Positions 40,081 to 50,335 of a stretch of 64,000 nt of DNA are shown piece after piece; the stretch's first letter is position 1, and the number at the start of each line of letters is the position of its first letter. The notes under the pieces were generated by a model. That model was given only the letters and a program-made list of their open reading frames with translations. It was not told the DNA's origin and searched no databases. Made by a program: the position numbers and the translations under genes. Source of the DNA: Candidatus Altimarinota bacterium (GTDB taxonomy: Bacteria; Patescibacteriota; Gracilibacteria; BD1-5; UBA6164); assembly GCA_025210615.1 (NCBI GenBank), contig JAOARJ010000002.1, forward strand, positions 310,001 to 374,000. Direction: 5' to 3'.

Positions 40081-40713
40081 ATGGCTGTAAGTAAACAACA
40101 AAAAGCTGACATATTAGAAAGCTTAAAAACTCAATTTAAAGAAGCTAAGTCTATTGCTTTTACTAGTAATTCTGGTTTAACAGTAGAAGAAGTTACTAAA
40201 TTAAGAAATTCTCTTAGAGAGCAAGATGCTAAATTCTTAATCGCTAAGAAAACTCTTATAAAAATTGCTATGAAAGAAGTATACGATGTTGAAATCGCTG
40301 ATGAACTTCTTGAAGGGCAAGTTGCTATCGTTTTATCAAATGGTGATGCTGTTGCTGGTATGGGTGCTACTAATACTGCAATGAAAGATCTTAAAGATAA
40401 AATTACTTGGGTATCTTCTTACTTTGAAGGTGAAGTTAAAGATGCTGATCAAACTAAAGAAATCGCTGGACTTCCATCAAAAGAAACTTTACTTGGAAGA
40501 TTGGTTGGTTCAATGCAATCACCTATTTCTGCTCTTGCAAGATTCCTTGATGCTGCGGCAAAAGAGGTTGAAGAAAAAGGAGCTGAAAACTTAGGTGGAT
40601 TAGATACTCCTGCTAAAGAAGAAGCTCCTAAAGCTGAAGAAGTTAAAGAAGAAACAAAAGCTGAAGAAGCTCCTGCAAAAGAGGAGGAAAAAACAGAAGA
40701 AGAAGCTAAATAA
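40081..40713 (+). CDS. rplJ: Ribosomal protein L10
   Basis: 210 aa. N-terminal L10 fold (KQQKADILESLKTQFKEAKS; EVTKLRNSLREQDAKFLIAKKTL), then the L7/L12-binding helix. Residues 175-210 form an Ala/Glu/Lys-rich acidic tail, longer than in most bacteria. Every glycine is GGN, none TGA. In an operon with rplL and probably regulated by the upstream leader. Confidence 0.96.
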   Translation: MAVSKQQKADILESLKTQFKEAKSIAFTSNSGLTVEEVTKLRNSLREQDAKFLIAKKTLIKIAMKEVYDVEIADELLEGQVAIVLSNGDAVAGMGATNTAMKDLKDKITWVSSYFEGEVKDADQTKEIAGLPSKETLLGRLVGSMQSPISALARFLDAAAKEVEEKGAENLGGLDTPAKEEAPKAEEVKEETKAEEAPAKEEEKTEEEAK

Positions 40714-40814
40714 TTAAAATTTAGCCTAGTAGACTAATCCTTTTAGTCTGCTAACGCTAGCTTTTAATAAGCTATAAAAAGTTACTAAATATTTTATTAA
40801 TAATTTTTTCGAAA

Positions 40815-41201
40815 ATGTCTGAAGAAGTTAAATTAAGTGCTAACGCTCAAAAAGTTATTGAGTTAGTTGAAGGATTAACTATCGTTGAATTAAACGAATT
40901 AGTTAAAGCTATGGAAGAAAAATTCGGTGTTTCTGCAGCTGCTCCTGTTATGGTTGCTGGTGCTGCTGGTGCTGAAGGAGGTGCTGAAGAAAATGCTGCT
41001 AAAAATGTAGTATTAACTAGTGCAGGTGGTTCTAAAATTGCTGTAATTAAAATCATTAGAGAAATTACAGGTCTAGGATTAAAAGAAGCTAAAGATTTAG
41101 CTGATAATGGTGGTAACATCAAAGAAGGTGCTGAAGCTGCTGAAGCTGAAGAAATCAAAGCTAAATTAGAAGAAGCTGGTGCTACTGTTGAATTAAAATA
41201 A
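40815..41201 (+). CDS. rplL: Ribosomal protein L7/L12
   Basis: 128 aa. N-terminal dimerisation helix ([26 protein letters not shown]), Ala/Gly hinge, and C-terminal factor-binding domain ([28 protein letters not shown]). No TGA-Gly. The 101-bp gap to rplJ contains a hairpin (GTAGACTAA / TTAGTCTGC) that may set the L10:L12 expression ratio. Confidence 0.97.
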   Translation: MSEEVKLSANAQKVIELVEGLTIVELNELVKAMEEKFGVSAAAPVMVAGAAGAEGGAEENAAKNVVLTSAGGSKIAVIKIIREITGLGLKEAKDLADNGGNIKEGAEAAEAEEIKAKLEEAGATVELK

Positions 41202-41221
41202 TTTAAAATTATTTTAAAAAA

Positions 41222-41297
41222 ATAAAAACTGTCTAAATATAGGCAGTTTTTTTGTTATTTTAAAAAACAAGAGAAATAATCCCTTGTTTTTATTTTT
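41222..41297. terminator. Tandem terminators between rplL and wecB
   Basis: First hairpin AAAAACTG/CAGTTTTTTT (41222-41255) ends rplJL. The second, AAACAAG/CTTGTTT with T-runs (41262-41297), can end either strand. Confidence 0.75.
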
Positions 41298-41304
41298 TGA
41301 TAAA

Positions 41305-42687
41305 CTAAATTTTATAATCAAAATATTTTTCCAAATCTAATCTTTCATCATCAAATCTAAATAGTTTTCAATTTCTTTTTAAAACTTTTAAGACTCAATC
41401 AACTATTCTTTCTGATACGTTTTCTCAATAAATATTCTCTTTTTTCATTTTCTTATTATCAATAGCTCCCTTAACTATATCATAAATAAGACAAGAATTT
41501 ATTGGTGGTGCTATAACATTCGCTCCTGCAAAAACTGTTTCAATTCTATCACTTCAGAATCTTAAAGTCACACAAGGAGTATTTACAATATTCGCTTCTT
41601 CTTGCATACTACCGCTATCAGTCACAACTGCTCAAGCCTTTGAAATCATATCAATAACCTCGTGATGATGAGCTAAAGCTGGTCCATACGCAAAATTATC
41701 TTTATATTTTTTCTTAAGTTCTTCTATATCATCTCTAAGGCCATATCTATCAATAGCCGCTTCACTAGCATATAATCATAAAAAACATACATCTACGCCA
41801 TCCATAATAAGTTTTTTAAGAGCATAATAAAGCGCTAAAAATCTCTCTTTTTTCTCCGTATTTTCCCTTCTATGAATCGTTACAAAAATGAATTTTTTAT
41901 CTTTCATATTTGGATATTGCTCAAATGCTTTTGAAGTTTCTACTTTCCCCTGCGAAATTCTAATCGCATCTACCACTGTATTTCATGTTATTCCCATTAT
42001 ATCACGAGAAAATCATTCTTTAAGCAGGGTCTTTTTATAAAGAGGTACTGGAATAGCAAAAAATCAAGTCGACGCTTCAATACTTCTCGTACAAAATTGC
42101 TCTGGATATGGCTCCATACTAGCTTGTTCATAATGACTTTCATCTTGTAAACTTTCATAATATCTATCCCAATTAAAATCTCATCATTCATAATCTTGGA
42201 ATAAATTCTCAAAAAATTCTTTTTTTGGAGTGAATGTTCTAATACCCGCTTCAACATGAACTACTGCAAATTTATTTAAGAATGCAGCCTTATCCGCAGT
42301 CGCAGCAGTAAGGGTATCTCAGTGTACATAAGGTACTGGAATTTTATTATATTTTTCAGCAATAGTTGTTAAAGTATTTCATAATCTTTCAACTATCAAA
42401 GAATATTTTTTATGAATCGGTCCAAAAATATTAAGATTTATATCAACTTCCATCCCAAATTCTTCCAAAACTCATTTTGATAAATTATAATCATAATGCT
42501 GTCCAGTATGGACTAATAAAACCAGTTCTTCTCTTCTTTTAAGCTCAAGATAAAGAGGAGCTTGTTTAATGATGTCTGGTTTTGTAGCTATCATTATAAT
42601 ATGCGCGTGAGCTTTTGGACTTGTTATTAATTTTTCACTAAATCAAGGTGAAACGAAAACTTTTTTTTCTTCATATTCTGGATTCAT
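41305..42687 (-). CDS. wecB: UDP-N-acetylglucosamine 2-epimerase
   Basis: 460 aa, GT-B fold non-hydrolysing epimerase making UDP-ManNAc for surface glycans. Seen: LVHTGQHYDYNLS, HGDTLTAATAD, VVHVEAGIRTF, TGNTVVDAI, TIHRRENTE, TDSGSMQEEANIV and RFGSDRIE, all family landmarks. It is about 80 residues longer than typical WecB, with a 30-residue N-terminal addition and an insertion after HVEAGIRT. Stop is TAG. No other sugar-nucleotide gene is adjacent. Confidence 0.88.
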
Positions 42688-42724
42688 AATTTTATTTTTT
42701 AAATTTAAATTATACTTTTTTGGC

Positions 42725-42786
42725 GCAGAACTTTTATGTTATAAAAGTTCTGCTAAGGGGAGGCGCGCCCTTCGGGCGCGCCTCCC
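42725..42786. repeat. Paired GC-rich hairpin element, copy 2
   Basis: Two perfect 13-bp stems: GCAGAACTTTTAT / ATAAAAGTTCTGC (42725-42753) and GGGAGGCGCGCCC / GGGCGCGCCTCCC (42758-42786), followed by ATCAA. Same order, spacing (TAAGGGG) and flank as copy 1 at 18582. Confidence 0.75.
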
Positions 42787-42802
42787 ATCAATAATAACTT
42801 CC

Positions 42803-44218
42803 TTATATTTTATTTTTCAATTTATTTAACACATTAAGCGCTTCAAGTGGAGTTAAATTATCTACATCAATTCCACTTAATTCTTGTTCTAATTCACCGT
42901 CTTTTCATCACTGTTTTTCTACTATTTTCTCCACAATTTTTACTTCAACTTTCTCAATAGGATTCACTAAACTTCATAAATTAAGTTGCCCGCCTCATAC
43001 TTCTTGCGCTTCTAATTTTTGAAGCATCTGCTTCGCTCAAGAAATAACTTCTTTTGGAATTCAAGATAACTTCGCAACTTCTAAACCATAACTCTTTTTT
43101 ATAGCTCATTTAATTACTTTTCTCAAAAAAACTATTCAATCATCATTTTCTCAAACTGCAACACTATAATTATCAACGTGTTTTAATTTCTGCGATTCAT
43201 CAACAAGCTCGTGATAATGCGTCGCAAATAGTGTTTTCACGCTATTTTTATTATGAAGTGTTTCTAAAATACTCCACGCAATACTCATTCAATCATAAGT
43301 CGAAGTCCCTCTTCAAATTTCATCAATAATAATAAAAGATTTCTGCGTATAATTATGCAAAATATTCGCCATTTCTTGCATTTCTACCATAAAAGTAGAT
43401 TGCCCTAAAAATAAATTATCACTAGCTCAAACTCTTGAAAAAATCTTATCAGTAAGAGGTATTTTCGCGCTTCTAGCTGGTACATAACTTCAAATATGAC
43501 TCATCAAAATTATAAGAGCATTTTGTCTTAAAAAAGTCGATTTACCTCACATATTCGGTCCAGTGATAATATGAATATGTTTTTTCTTATCAAGCGACAA
43601 ATCATTGCTTATAAAATCATTTTCTATTTGTTCAACTATCGGATGTCTTCCTGATAAAATTTCTAAATCAGTTTTTTTAGTAACTTCTGGTTTACAGTAA
43701 TTATTATCATAAGCATTTTGTGATAAGCTAGCCATCATATCTAATTTAGCTATCTTTTCACTAAGAGTTTTAACTTCACTAAATTTAGATAAAATATCTT
43801 TTCTTACTTCTTCATAAATTTCATATTCTCTTTGAGCTAATTTTCCTTCTCATTCTATAAGTTTTTGCTCAAAATCTTTAAGTTCTGGTGTGATAAATCT
43901 TATTGCATTAACTAAAGTTTGTTTATGTACAAAATAATCTGGCACACTATCTTTAGCGCTTAATGGCAACTCAATAAAATAACCAAAAACATTTGTGAAT
44001 TTTATTTTTAGTTTAGCTGCTCCAGTTTCTTCTATTAATTTATTTTGATAATTTTCTAACCAAATTCTCGAATTTTCTAAAATATCTCTAATCTCATCTA
44101 CCTGCTTGTCATATCAAGATTTTATAATTCCTCATCATGTTATCAAATTATTTGGTTCATCTTTTATTGCACTATTTATTAGTACGATAAGGTCTTTTAT
44201 TGCGTTTAAATTAGACAT
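42803..44218 (-). CDS. N-terminally truncated MutS-like ATPase
   Basis: 471 aa against about 850 in full MutS. It begins inside the lever/core domain ([20 protein letters not shown] ... DEIRDI), continues through the clamp ([14 protein letters not shown]), and keeps the full ATPase: Walker A GPNMGGKST (220-228), [11 protein letters not shown], Walker [24 protein letters not shown], and the C-terminal dimer helix. The mismatch-reading domain I and connector II are missing. An in-frame TAA lies just upstream of ATG 44218, so no longer form is encoded here. Canonical mismatch recognition seems unlikely. Confidence 0.85.
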
Positions 44219-44331
44219 TGAAAAATTTTATTTTCTATTAATAATTCGCTCTACTATTTATATTCAAAAACAAAAAAAAATCAACTTTTAAAAGCATTTA
44301 TTAAAAAACTTAAAAAAAGTTAAATTTTTAT

Positions 44332-44360
44332 TTGACATTAAATATATTTTATGGTTTAAT
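44332..44360 (+). promoter_or_regulatory. Promoter of the 44441 gene
   Basis: TTGACA, 17-nt spacer, TTTAAT. Confidence 0.5.
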
Positions 44361-44440
44361 ATATAAAGTTAAGAAAAAACAATACTTAACTAAAGTAAAA
44401 TTTAAAATAAATATTTTTAAAAGGATAATTTATAAAGCAT

Positions 44441-44722
44441 ATGGCAAGAGAAAAAATAAAAAACTCACATTGAAGAGGATGAAAAAATCCTAATGGAATA
44501 CCAGACTTTAATAGTATGTCTAAAAGTCAAATAACAACGTATTTAAAAAATATGTCTCCTACTCAATTAGATGCAATGCAAAAAGTTATTGCAAGAGAAG
44601 AAACATGAGTAAGACAACCTAGACAAACTTCAAGTAAAGTTATACATATAATCAGAGGATGAAATATAGTAACTAAAAAATTTCAAGACTGAGTTAATAA
44701 TACTTTAAATAATGCAGCTTAA
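44441..44722 (+). CDS. Small basic hypothetical protein
   Basis: 93 aa, Arg/Lys/Asn/Gln-rich (NSHGRGGKNPNGIPDFNSM; REETGVRQPRQTSSKVIHIIRGG). No membrane segment. The basic, Gly-rich N-terminus could bind nucleic acid, but no family is recognised. Confidence 0.6.
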
Positions 44723-44744
44723 TTTTAACGCACATTTATTTTCA

Positions 44745-44782
44745 CAAAATAAAACTAGCAATCTTGCCACTAGTTTTATTTT
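44745..44782. terminator. Bidirectional terminator
   Basis: AAAACTAG and CTAGTTTT arms with flanking A/T runs, shared by the 44441 gene and the convergent dnaJ-like gene. Confidence 0.75.
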
Positions 44783-44791
44783 TTTTTATTT

Positions 44792-45520
44792 TTAATACCC
44801 TATATTATCCTTAATTTGTTCTAATAATTTTTTATCCACCTCTGAAATATTTTTCGGCATTTTAGCCTCTAGTTTTATAATCAAATTTCAAGTTTTTCCA
44901 TTTTTACTAATTCAATAATTTTTTACTCTTTTTTTAATTCCAGGCTTAGTCCCTGCTGGAATTTTTATCTTCACTTTTTTTCATTTTGTATTATCTACCT
45001 CAACGCTTGTCCCAAATAAAAAATCAAAAAAATTAACAAACGCCGTTACTTCTATATCAAGATTTTCTTCCTTTGGTTTTTGCTTAGTTTGACTTTGCGT
45101 ATACTGAGTTTGTCATCACATATTCCCAAAAATATCTGAAAAATCAAATCATGAAGATTGCGTTTTAGTTTTTCTCCCCCCTCATCAAAACGCTGAAAAA
45201 ATATCTTCAAACCCTCACATATTTCATCAAGTTGAAGAATAAGAATAGGTTCTACCTCATCAATCATTAGAAGAATATCATCATTGTCATGCAAAAGGAT
45301 TCCCTTTACTACTACCAAAAGTATCATAATTTTTTCTTTTTTGCTTATTTCAAAGCGTTTCATAAGCTTCATTTATCTCTTTAAATTTGCTTTCAGCATT
45401 TTTATTTCATTTATTTTTATCTGGATGATATTTCATCGCTGCCTTTCTATATGCCTTTTTTATTTCGCTTTCTGAAGCTGATTTATTTACTCATAAGACA
45501 TCATAATAATTTTTTGTCAT
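44792..45520 (-). CDS. DnaJ-type co-chaperone without zinc finger (CbpA-like)
   Basis: 242 aa. J domain at residues 4-70 with HPD (32-34) to stimulate DnaK. A Gly/Phe/Ser-rich linker follows (FSAFGGGGKTKTQSSGFDFSDIF), in which runs of glycine are TGA, then part of a client-binding domain (VEVDNTKGKKVKIKIPAGTKPG; GKTGNLIIKLEAKMP). The four CxxCxGxG zinc repeats of canonical DnaJ are absent and only one C-terminal beta domain is complete, so the protein is shorter than CbpA (about 300 aa). No dnaK or grpE nearby. Confidence 0.88.
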
Positions 45521-45605
45521 ATTTAATTCTTAAATTTTTAATAATAAGTTATTTTAAATATTTTTTTATTTTTTTCAATATAATTTTAAGATTTTTTTAT
45601 AATTT

Positions 45606-46328
45606 TTAACTAAAAATATCGCGTAAAACTTTTAACGCTAAATCTTGGTCTATAAAAAATGGCGAAGTAGAAACTGTTATAATTTTCGCTTTATAACTAG
45701 CGTCTAATATAATCTTTTTCTTTAAATTATAATCAATATAGTCCAAATGTGGTGAGAAAAAATCTAAATCTAAATTCAATATAATATCACTATTTTTATT
45801 CATTTTTTCTAAGTTTTTTGCATAATTTTTCAAATTTTCTTCACTTCTGATTTGCAAAACTTCGCTAATTAATCAGTCCTCAATCGATGGCTGAATATAA
45901 TTTCATACATTACAAATTTTAACTGCAGATTCAAAAGATTCTTCTAACGTAGAAAAGTTAGTTTTACCTTGACAATGCCTCATATCAGAATGTTCATCAA
46001 TATGAATTAATAAATTATTTTTTCAAATTTTTCACTCAAAAAAATGTTTATACCAAAAAAATAACGCAATATTATGATTATCAAAAATATACATCGGCGT
46101 ATTATTAAAGCGAGCTTCTACATAATTTTTTAGTCAAATACTACTTTTTAATTTATGTTCATTTTCAAAAGAAAAATCTTCAAAAACTATTTTATCTCAA
46201 ATTATAGCATCACTAATATCACCTTTTATAAGCGATGGAACATATAATTTTTTATTTTTTCTGTTATTATAACTAAGTGCGTTGTTCCCTGTTTTTTCGG
46301 TTAGATAAAAACTTTTTTCAAAAAACAT
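45606..46328 (-). CDS. UPF0489/arginase-fold protein
   Basis: 240 aa. Metal-binding pattern of the arginase-like UPF0489 family: FDNHN (about 82-86), LLIHIDEHSDMR (106-117) and LNLDLDFFSPH (about 184-194), giving clustered Asp/His ligands for two metal ions. Some UPF0489-type enzymes are peptide arginases converting Arg to ornithine in peptides; others are uncharacterised. No peptide precursor gene is seen next to it. Neighbours are dnaJ-like (same strand) and nth (divergent). Confidence 0.65.
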
Positions 46329-46406
46329 CTAAATAAATTTTAATTTTAAATTTTATGCATATAATAATAAAAAAATATTAAAAATAAACAAAATTTTATA
46401 AAAAAA

Positions 46407-47042
46407 ATGAAAAAAATAACACAAAAATATTTAGCTGATACGCTAGATAAAATGTATCCAAATGCGAAAACTGAACTAAATTATAATACAGAGTTTCAGC
46501 TACTTTGTGCGGTTATGTGGTCTGCTCAAACTACAGATGTTCAAGTTAATAAAGCTACTAGCAAATTTTTTGATAATTATAAAACTCCAGAAGACGCTAT
46601 AAAAATTTGACTAGAAAAACTTACGCAAAATATATCCACTCTTGGCTTTTATAAAACAAAAGCTAGACATGCAATGCAAACTGCTGAAATTTTAATAGAA
46701 AAATATAATTCAAAAGTTCCTAGAGATTTTGATGAGTTGATTTCGCTTCCTTGAGTGTGAATTAAGACAACTAAAGTTGTTTTAGCAGTGCTTGATTGAG
46801 CTCATTTTTTACCTGTGGATACGCATGTGCATAGAGTTTTAAATAGACTTTGATTTGTAGAAACAAAAACACCTGAACAAACTGATAAACTCGCTTCAAA
46901 TATGTTTACTACGCAGAATTTAGCAAAATTACATCACACAATTATTTTATTTTGAAGGTATTTTTGTACAGCTAAAAAACCAAAATGTGAAGAGAATTGC
47001 CCTTTTAAATCTTGATGTAAATATTATAATTCTGATAAATAA
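46407..47042 (+). CDS. nth: Endonuclease III
   Basis: 211 aa, the usual length. Base-excision repair glycosylase/AP lyase for oxidised pyrimidines. Helix-hairpin-helix LPGVGIKTT with catalytic Lys120 and Asp138 (VDTHVHR), the same numbers as in E. coli. C-terminal 4Fe-4S cysteines at 187, 194, 198 and 204: spacing C-x6-C-x3-C-x5-C, one residue more than the canonical x2 in the middle. TGA encodes the hairpin glycines. Confidence 0.95.
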
Positions 47043-47048
47043 AGTTTT

Positions 47049-48089
47049 TTATTTACAAATATGATAAACTTTATCTAAATCTGATTCTCAATTTATCCCT
47101 CAAACAATAGTTATTTCTTCTTTAAAAATTTTTTTATGATAAAGTTTTCTTTCTGGAAGTGCAATATTATCAAAAGTCATTTTTCATCAAATCCAAGGAT
47201 TTCTATACCAAATATCAAAATTATCTACTTTTCATTTATTATTTGTTATGGTTCAGATATGATTATTATTAAAGATCTTTAATTGAAATTCTTCTCATTT
47301 TTTTCATCTATTTCCCTCATCAGCAAAAATAAAATCTTTAAATAAATTAACTATTTTTTCTGAAGGTAAGCAAAATATTTCATAACTTTTATTCAAAAGT
47401 TCTTTTCTAGGTTCAAGATTAATATTATTTTCTAAAGCATGCTCAAAATATCAAATAACTCAATCAAACATTATTTTATGTTTCATTGCTTGCTCTCAAG
47501 TAATTTTTCATCACAAAAAAATGGGTAATAAATTTTCTGTAAATCCAGAAATACTTCAATTATTATAATCTCATAAAATTAATTCTAATCATCAAGCATT
47601 TCTCTTCAAAATTCTAGTTGAAAAAGAATCCATATCTTCTGAAAAATATCATATAACCTCTGGAGAAGATATATCGCAGGTATGCTTTACAAACAATAAA
47701 CTTTGAAAATTAATATCAATATTAATTTGATTCAAAATCTGCTTTAAATATTTATGAGAAGTTCATTTATATCAAATATCTACAATAATATTATTTTTTT
47801 TATTAAAATTTTTTCTCAAATATTTATCTATATTATTTTTTTCTCAATCTAGAAAATTTAAAAGCATTTTTCTACTGAGTAAAATAGGCTTTAAATTACT
47901 AAAATCTATTTTATTATGATTATATATCAATTTTAATAATGGTAAAAAGTTGAGCCCATCTCTAGATGAAAAAAATATATTTTCTGCTTTAGATTTTATT
48001 GTCTCTTCAAAAATAAAATAGCAAAATCAATATAATATTTCTCATAATTTATGATAACCAAAATTATAATATTCTTTATATTTATCCAT
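47049..48089 (-). CDS. HAD-like protein of the COG5610 type
   Basis: 346 aa. ENIFFSSRDGLNFLPLLKLIY (residues about 36-56) and IVDIGYKGTSHKYLKQIL (about 103-120) match large HAD-superfamily proteins found in polysaccharide or cell-surface gene clusters, where the first Asp is often altered as here (SSRDG). The rest is helical and unassigned. It converges with nth and overlaps nothing; its start is 8 bp after the cyclase stop, so the two may be co-transcribed. Confidence 0.5.
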
Positions 48090-48097
48090 AATATTTA

Positions 48098-50284
48098 TTA
48101 TTTTTTATCAAATCTAAATAATCAATTTTCTATAACTATTTCTCACGACAAAGCCTTTTTACATCTATCTATCATAATTTCACTAGGCTTATCTTCTCAC
48201 GAATTTTTTTCAAATTCTACTATAGCGTTTTCATAATTTCAATTATAATATAATTTTAATCACGCTTCATAATTCTGCAAGAAATACATATTTACTGGAG
48301 CATTTTTTTCAGCAAGTAATTCATAAATTTTTATTCATTTTTCTTTCCCTTTTACCGCTATAAAATCAAGTTCTCTAAATATAAAATCATCTTTTACAAC
48401 TTCAAAAACGCTCTCAGAAATACAGATATAAGTTCAATAATATTTATTGATTGCTTCTAGTCTGGAAGCCAAATTTACTCAATCTCAAATAACAGTATAA
48501 TCAAACCTATCTTCTCATCATAAATTTCAATACATTACGCTAGCTGAATTTATTCAGATTCTTGCTTTTATTTCTGGTAAATTTTCTTCTTTCCATTTTT
48601 TATTTAATTTTTTTAATGCTTTTTGTTGCTGAATTGCTGTTAAACAAGCTAAATTAATATGTTTTTCTAATTTTAATGGAGCACCAAAAAATCACATCAC
48701 AGCATCTCAAATAAATTTATCAAGTGTTCATTTATTTTTTGTTAAAATTCTTGTCATTTCTCACAAATATTCATTTAGTAATTTAAATAAATCTTCAGCG
48801 TTTAGTTTTTCAGAAATACTTGTAAATCATTCTATATCTGAGAAAAATATTGTTAGTTTTCCCTTTTGTCATCATAAACTTAGACCATCAGGATTTTTTG
48901 ATAATTCATCTACTACAACTGGTGATAAATAGTGAGAAAAAGCTGTTTTTAAAAATCTTTTATTTTTTTCTTCTATAAAATAATTATAAAGATGATAAAT
49001 AATAAATGTTATCACTAAGCCAGAAACTACTAGAAAACAAGGATAAATTATTCCTGTAAAAAAGAATTTTGCTCACAAAAATATTTGTCAGATTAATAAT
49101 CAAATTAGTAAAATTGATGAAAATAATAAGTTTAATAAAGCGCTACGAGAAAATTTTGAAGTAACCTTTGTTATAAATAAACATAAAATAGCAAATATAA
49201 AAATACTGATAAATAATACTGAATATTGCATATTTTCGTCTAATGGAAGCAAAAAGTTTCAATACAAAAATGTTCTAACTAAATTTGCATGGACTGCTAC
49301 TCACGCCATTTTTTTATAAAAACTTACTGGAGTATGATGAGAATCATGAAAAAGTGTACCTACTTCTCAAATTAAAACAATTTTTCAGGCTAAATTTATC
49401 TCTTGTTTTTTATTTAAAATATCAACTAAACTATAGCTTTCTATTCAAAATAAACTATCACTATCGTCTACATTTTTATCTTTATAAAAGTTAAGATAAA
49501 TATTTTCTTCTTCTTGTTTTTCTTTTAGTTTTTGTTCAAAAGCTAGTAATAATTCTTTATCAAATTTTTCTTGATTAGCGCTTATTTCATCAAATTTTAA
49601 CTGCTTATTTAAATAAGTTTTTGCTAAATTTATTTTTGTAAAAATATCACTTGTTTTTATAAATTTTTTAAAAATTTCTACTGCGAAAATATCTATTCAA
49701 TTTAAATTTTCTGGATTTTGTTTAAACATTTTATTACAATCTGTAGCTGGCTTATAATTCGGATAAAAAACTTGAGCTTTTCTTATCCTAATACTCTCAT
49801 CAACCTCTTTTCATCAAATATTAAAATTCGCTGCTCAATGAGTTGCTATATTATATTTACAAACAGGTAGTACATCAGATTCTCATCTAGAAGCCAAAAC
49901 TACATAGTCACTATATTTTTTTAGCGTATTATATAATTTTAATTCATCTAATAATGAGCTTCTATTAGCTAGAATCACATCTATTCAAATAGCACTTACT
50001 CAATAATTTTCAACTAAATTTTCTATAATTTCAGCATATAATTTTTTTGGAAAAGTAAGATTATTTATATCACTTTTTTGAAGCTCATCTAAAGTTTTAT
50101 CATCTATTTTTAGTATAGCTAATTTATCTTTTGCAAGCTCATAATTATTATTATTGTTATATAAAAAATTATCATTAAAATCTGTTCAAGCTTGAGGAAA
50201 AAATCTATTAAAGCCAATAGTTAGGGCAAAAATAAAGATTATAATAAAAAAACGAGAAAATATACTCTTGTAAATTGACTTCAT
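48098..50284 (-). CDS. CHASE2-domain class III adenylate cyclase
   Basis: 728 aa. N-terminal helix (10-30), extracytoplasmic CHASE2 sensor (about 35-340; ILKIDDKTLDELQ, IGIDVILANRSS), three membrane helices (about 355-445), then a cyclase domain (about 475-640). It has metal Asp in FFSDIEGFTSISE, DKFIGDAVMGFFG, and purine-specifying and transition-state residues in DYTVIGDGVNLASRLEA. It should turn an outside signal into cAMP. It is divergent (51 bp) from a FecR-domain protein, and CHASE2 cyclases often neighbour FecR genes. TGA supplies most domain glycines. Confidence 0.93.
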
Positions 50285-50335
50285 AGTTTAAATATGATAG
50301 AATATTCTAAATTTATAACCATATATTATACACTT

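Noticed and set aside
40847-41158. 103-codon minus-strand ORF opposite rplL
   Set aside because: A shadow of the Ala/Gly-rich rplL reading frame, with no start context and low-complexity Ala/Ser/Pro content.
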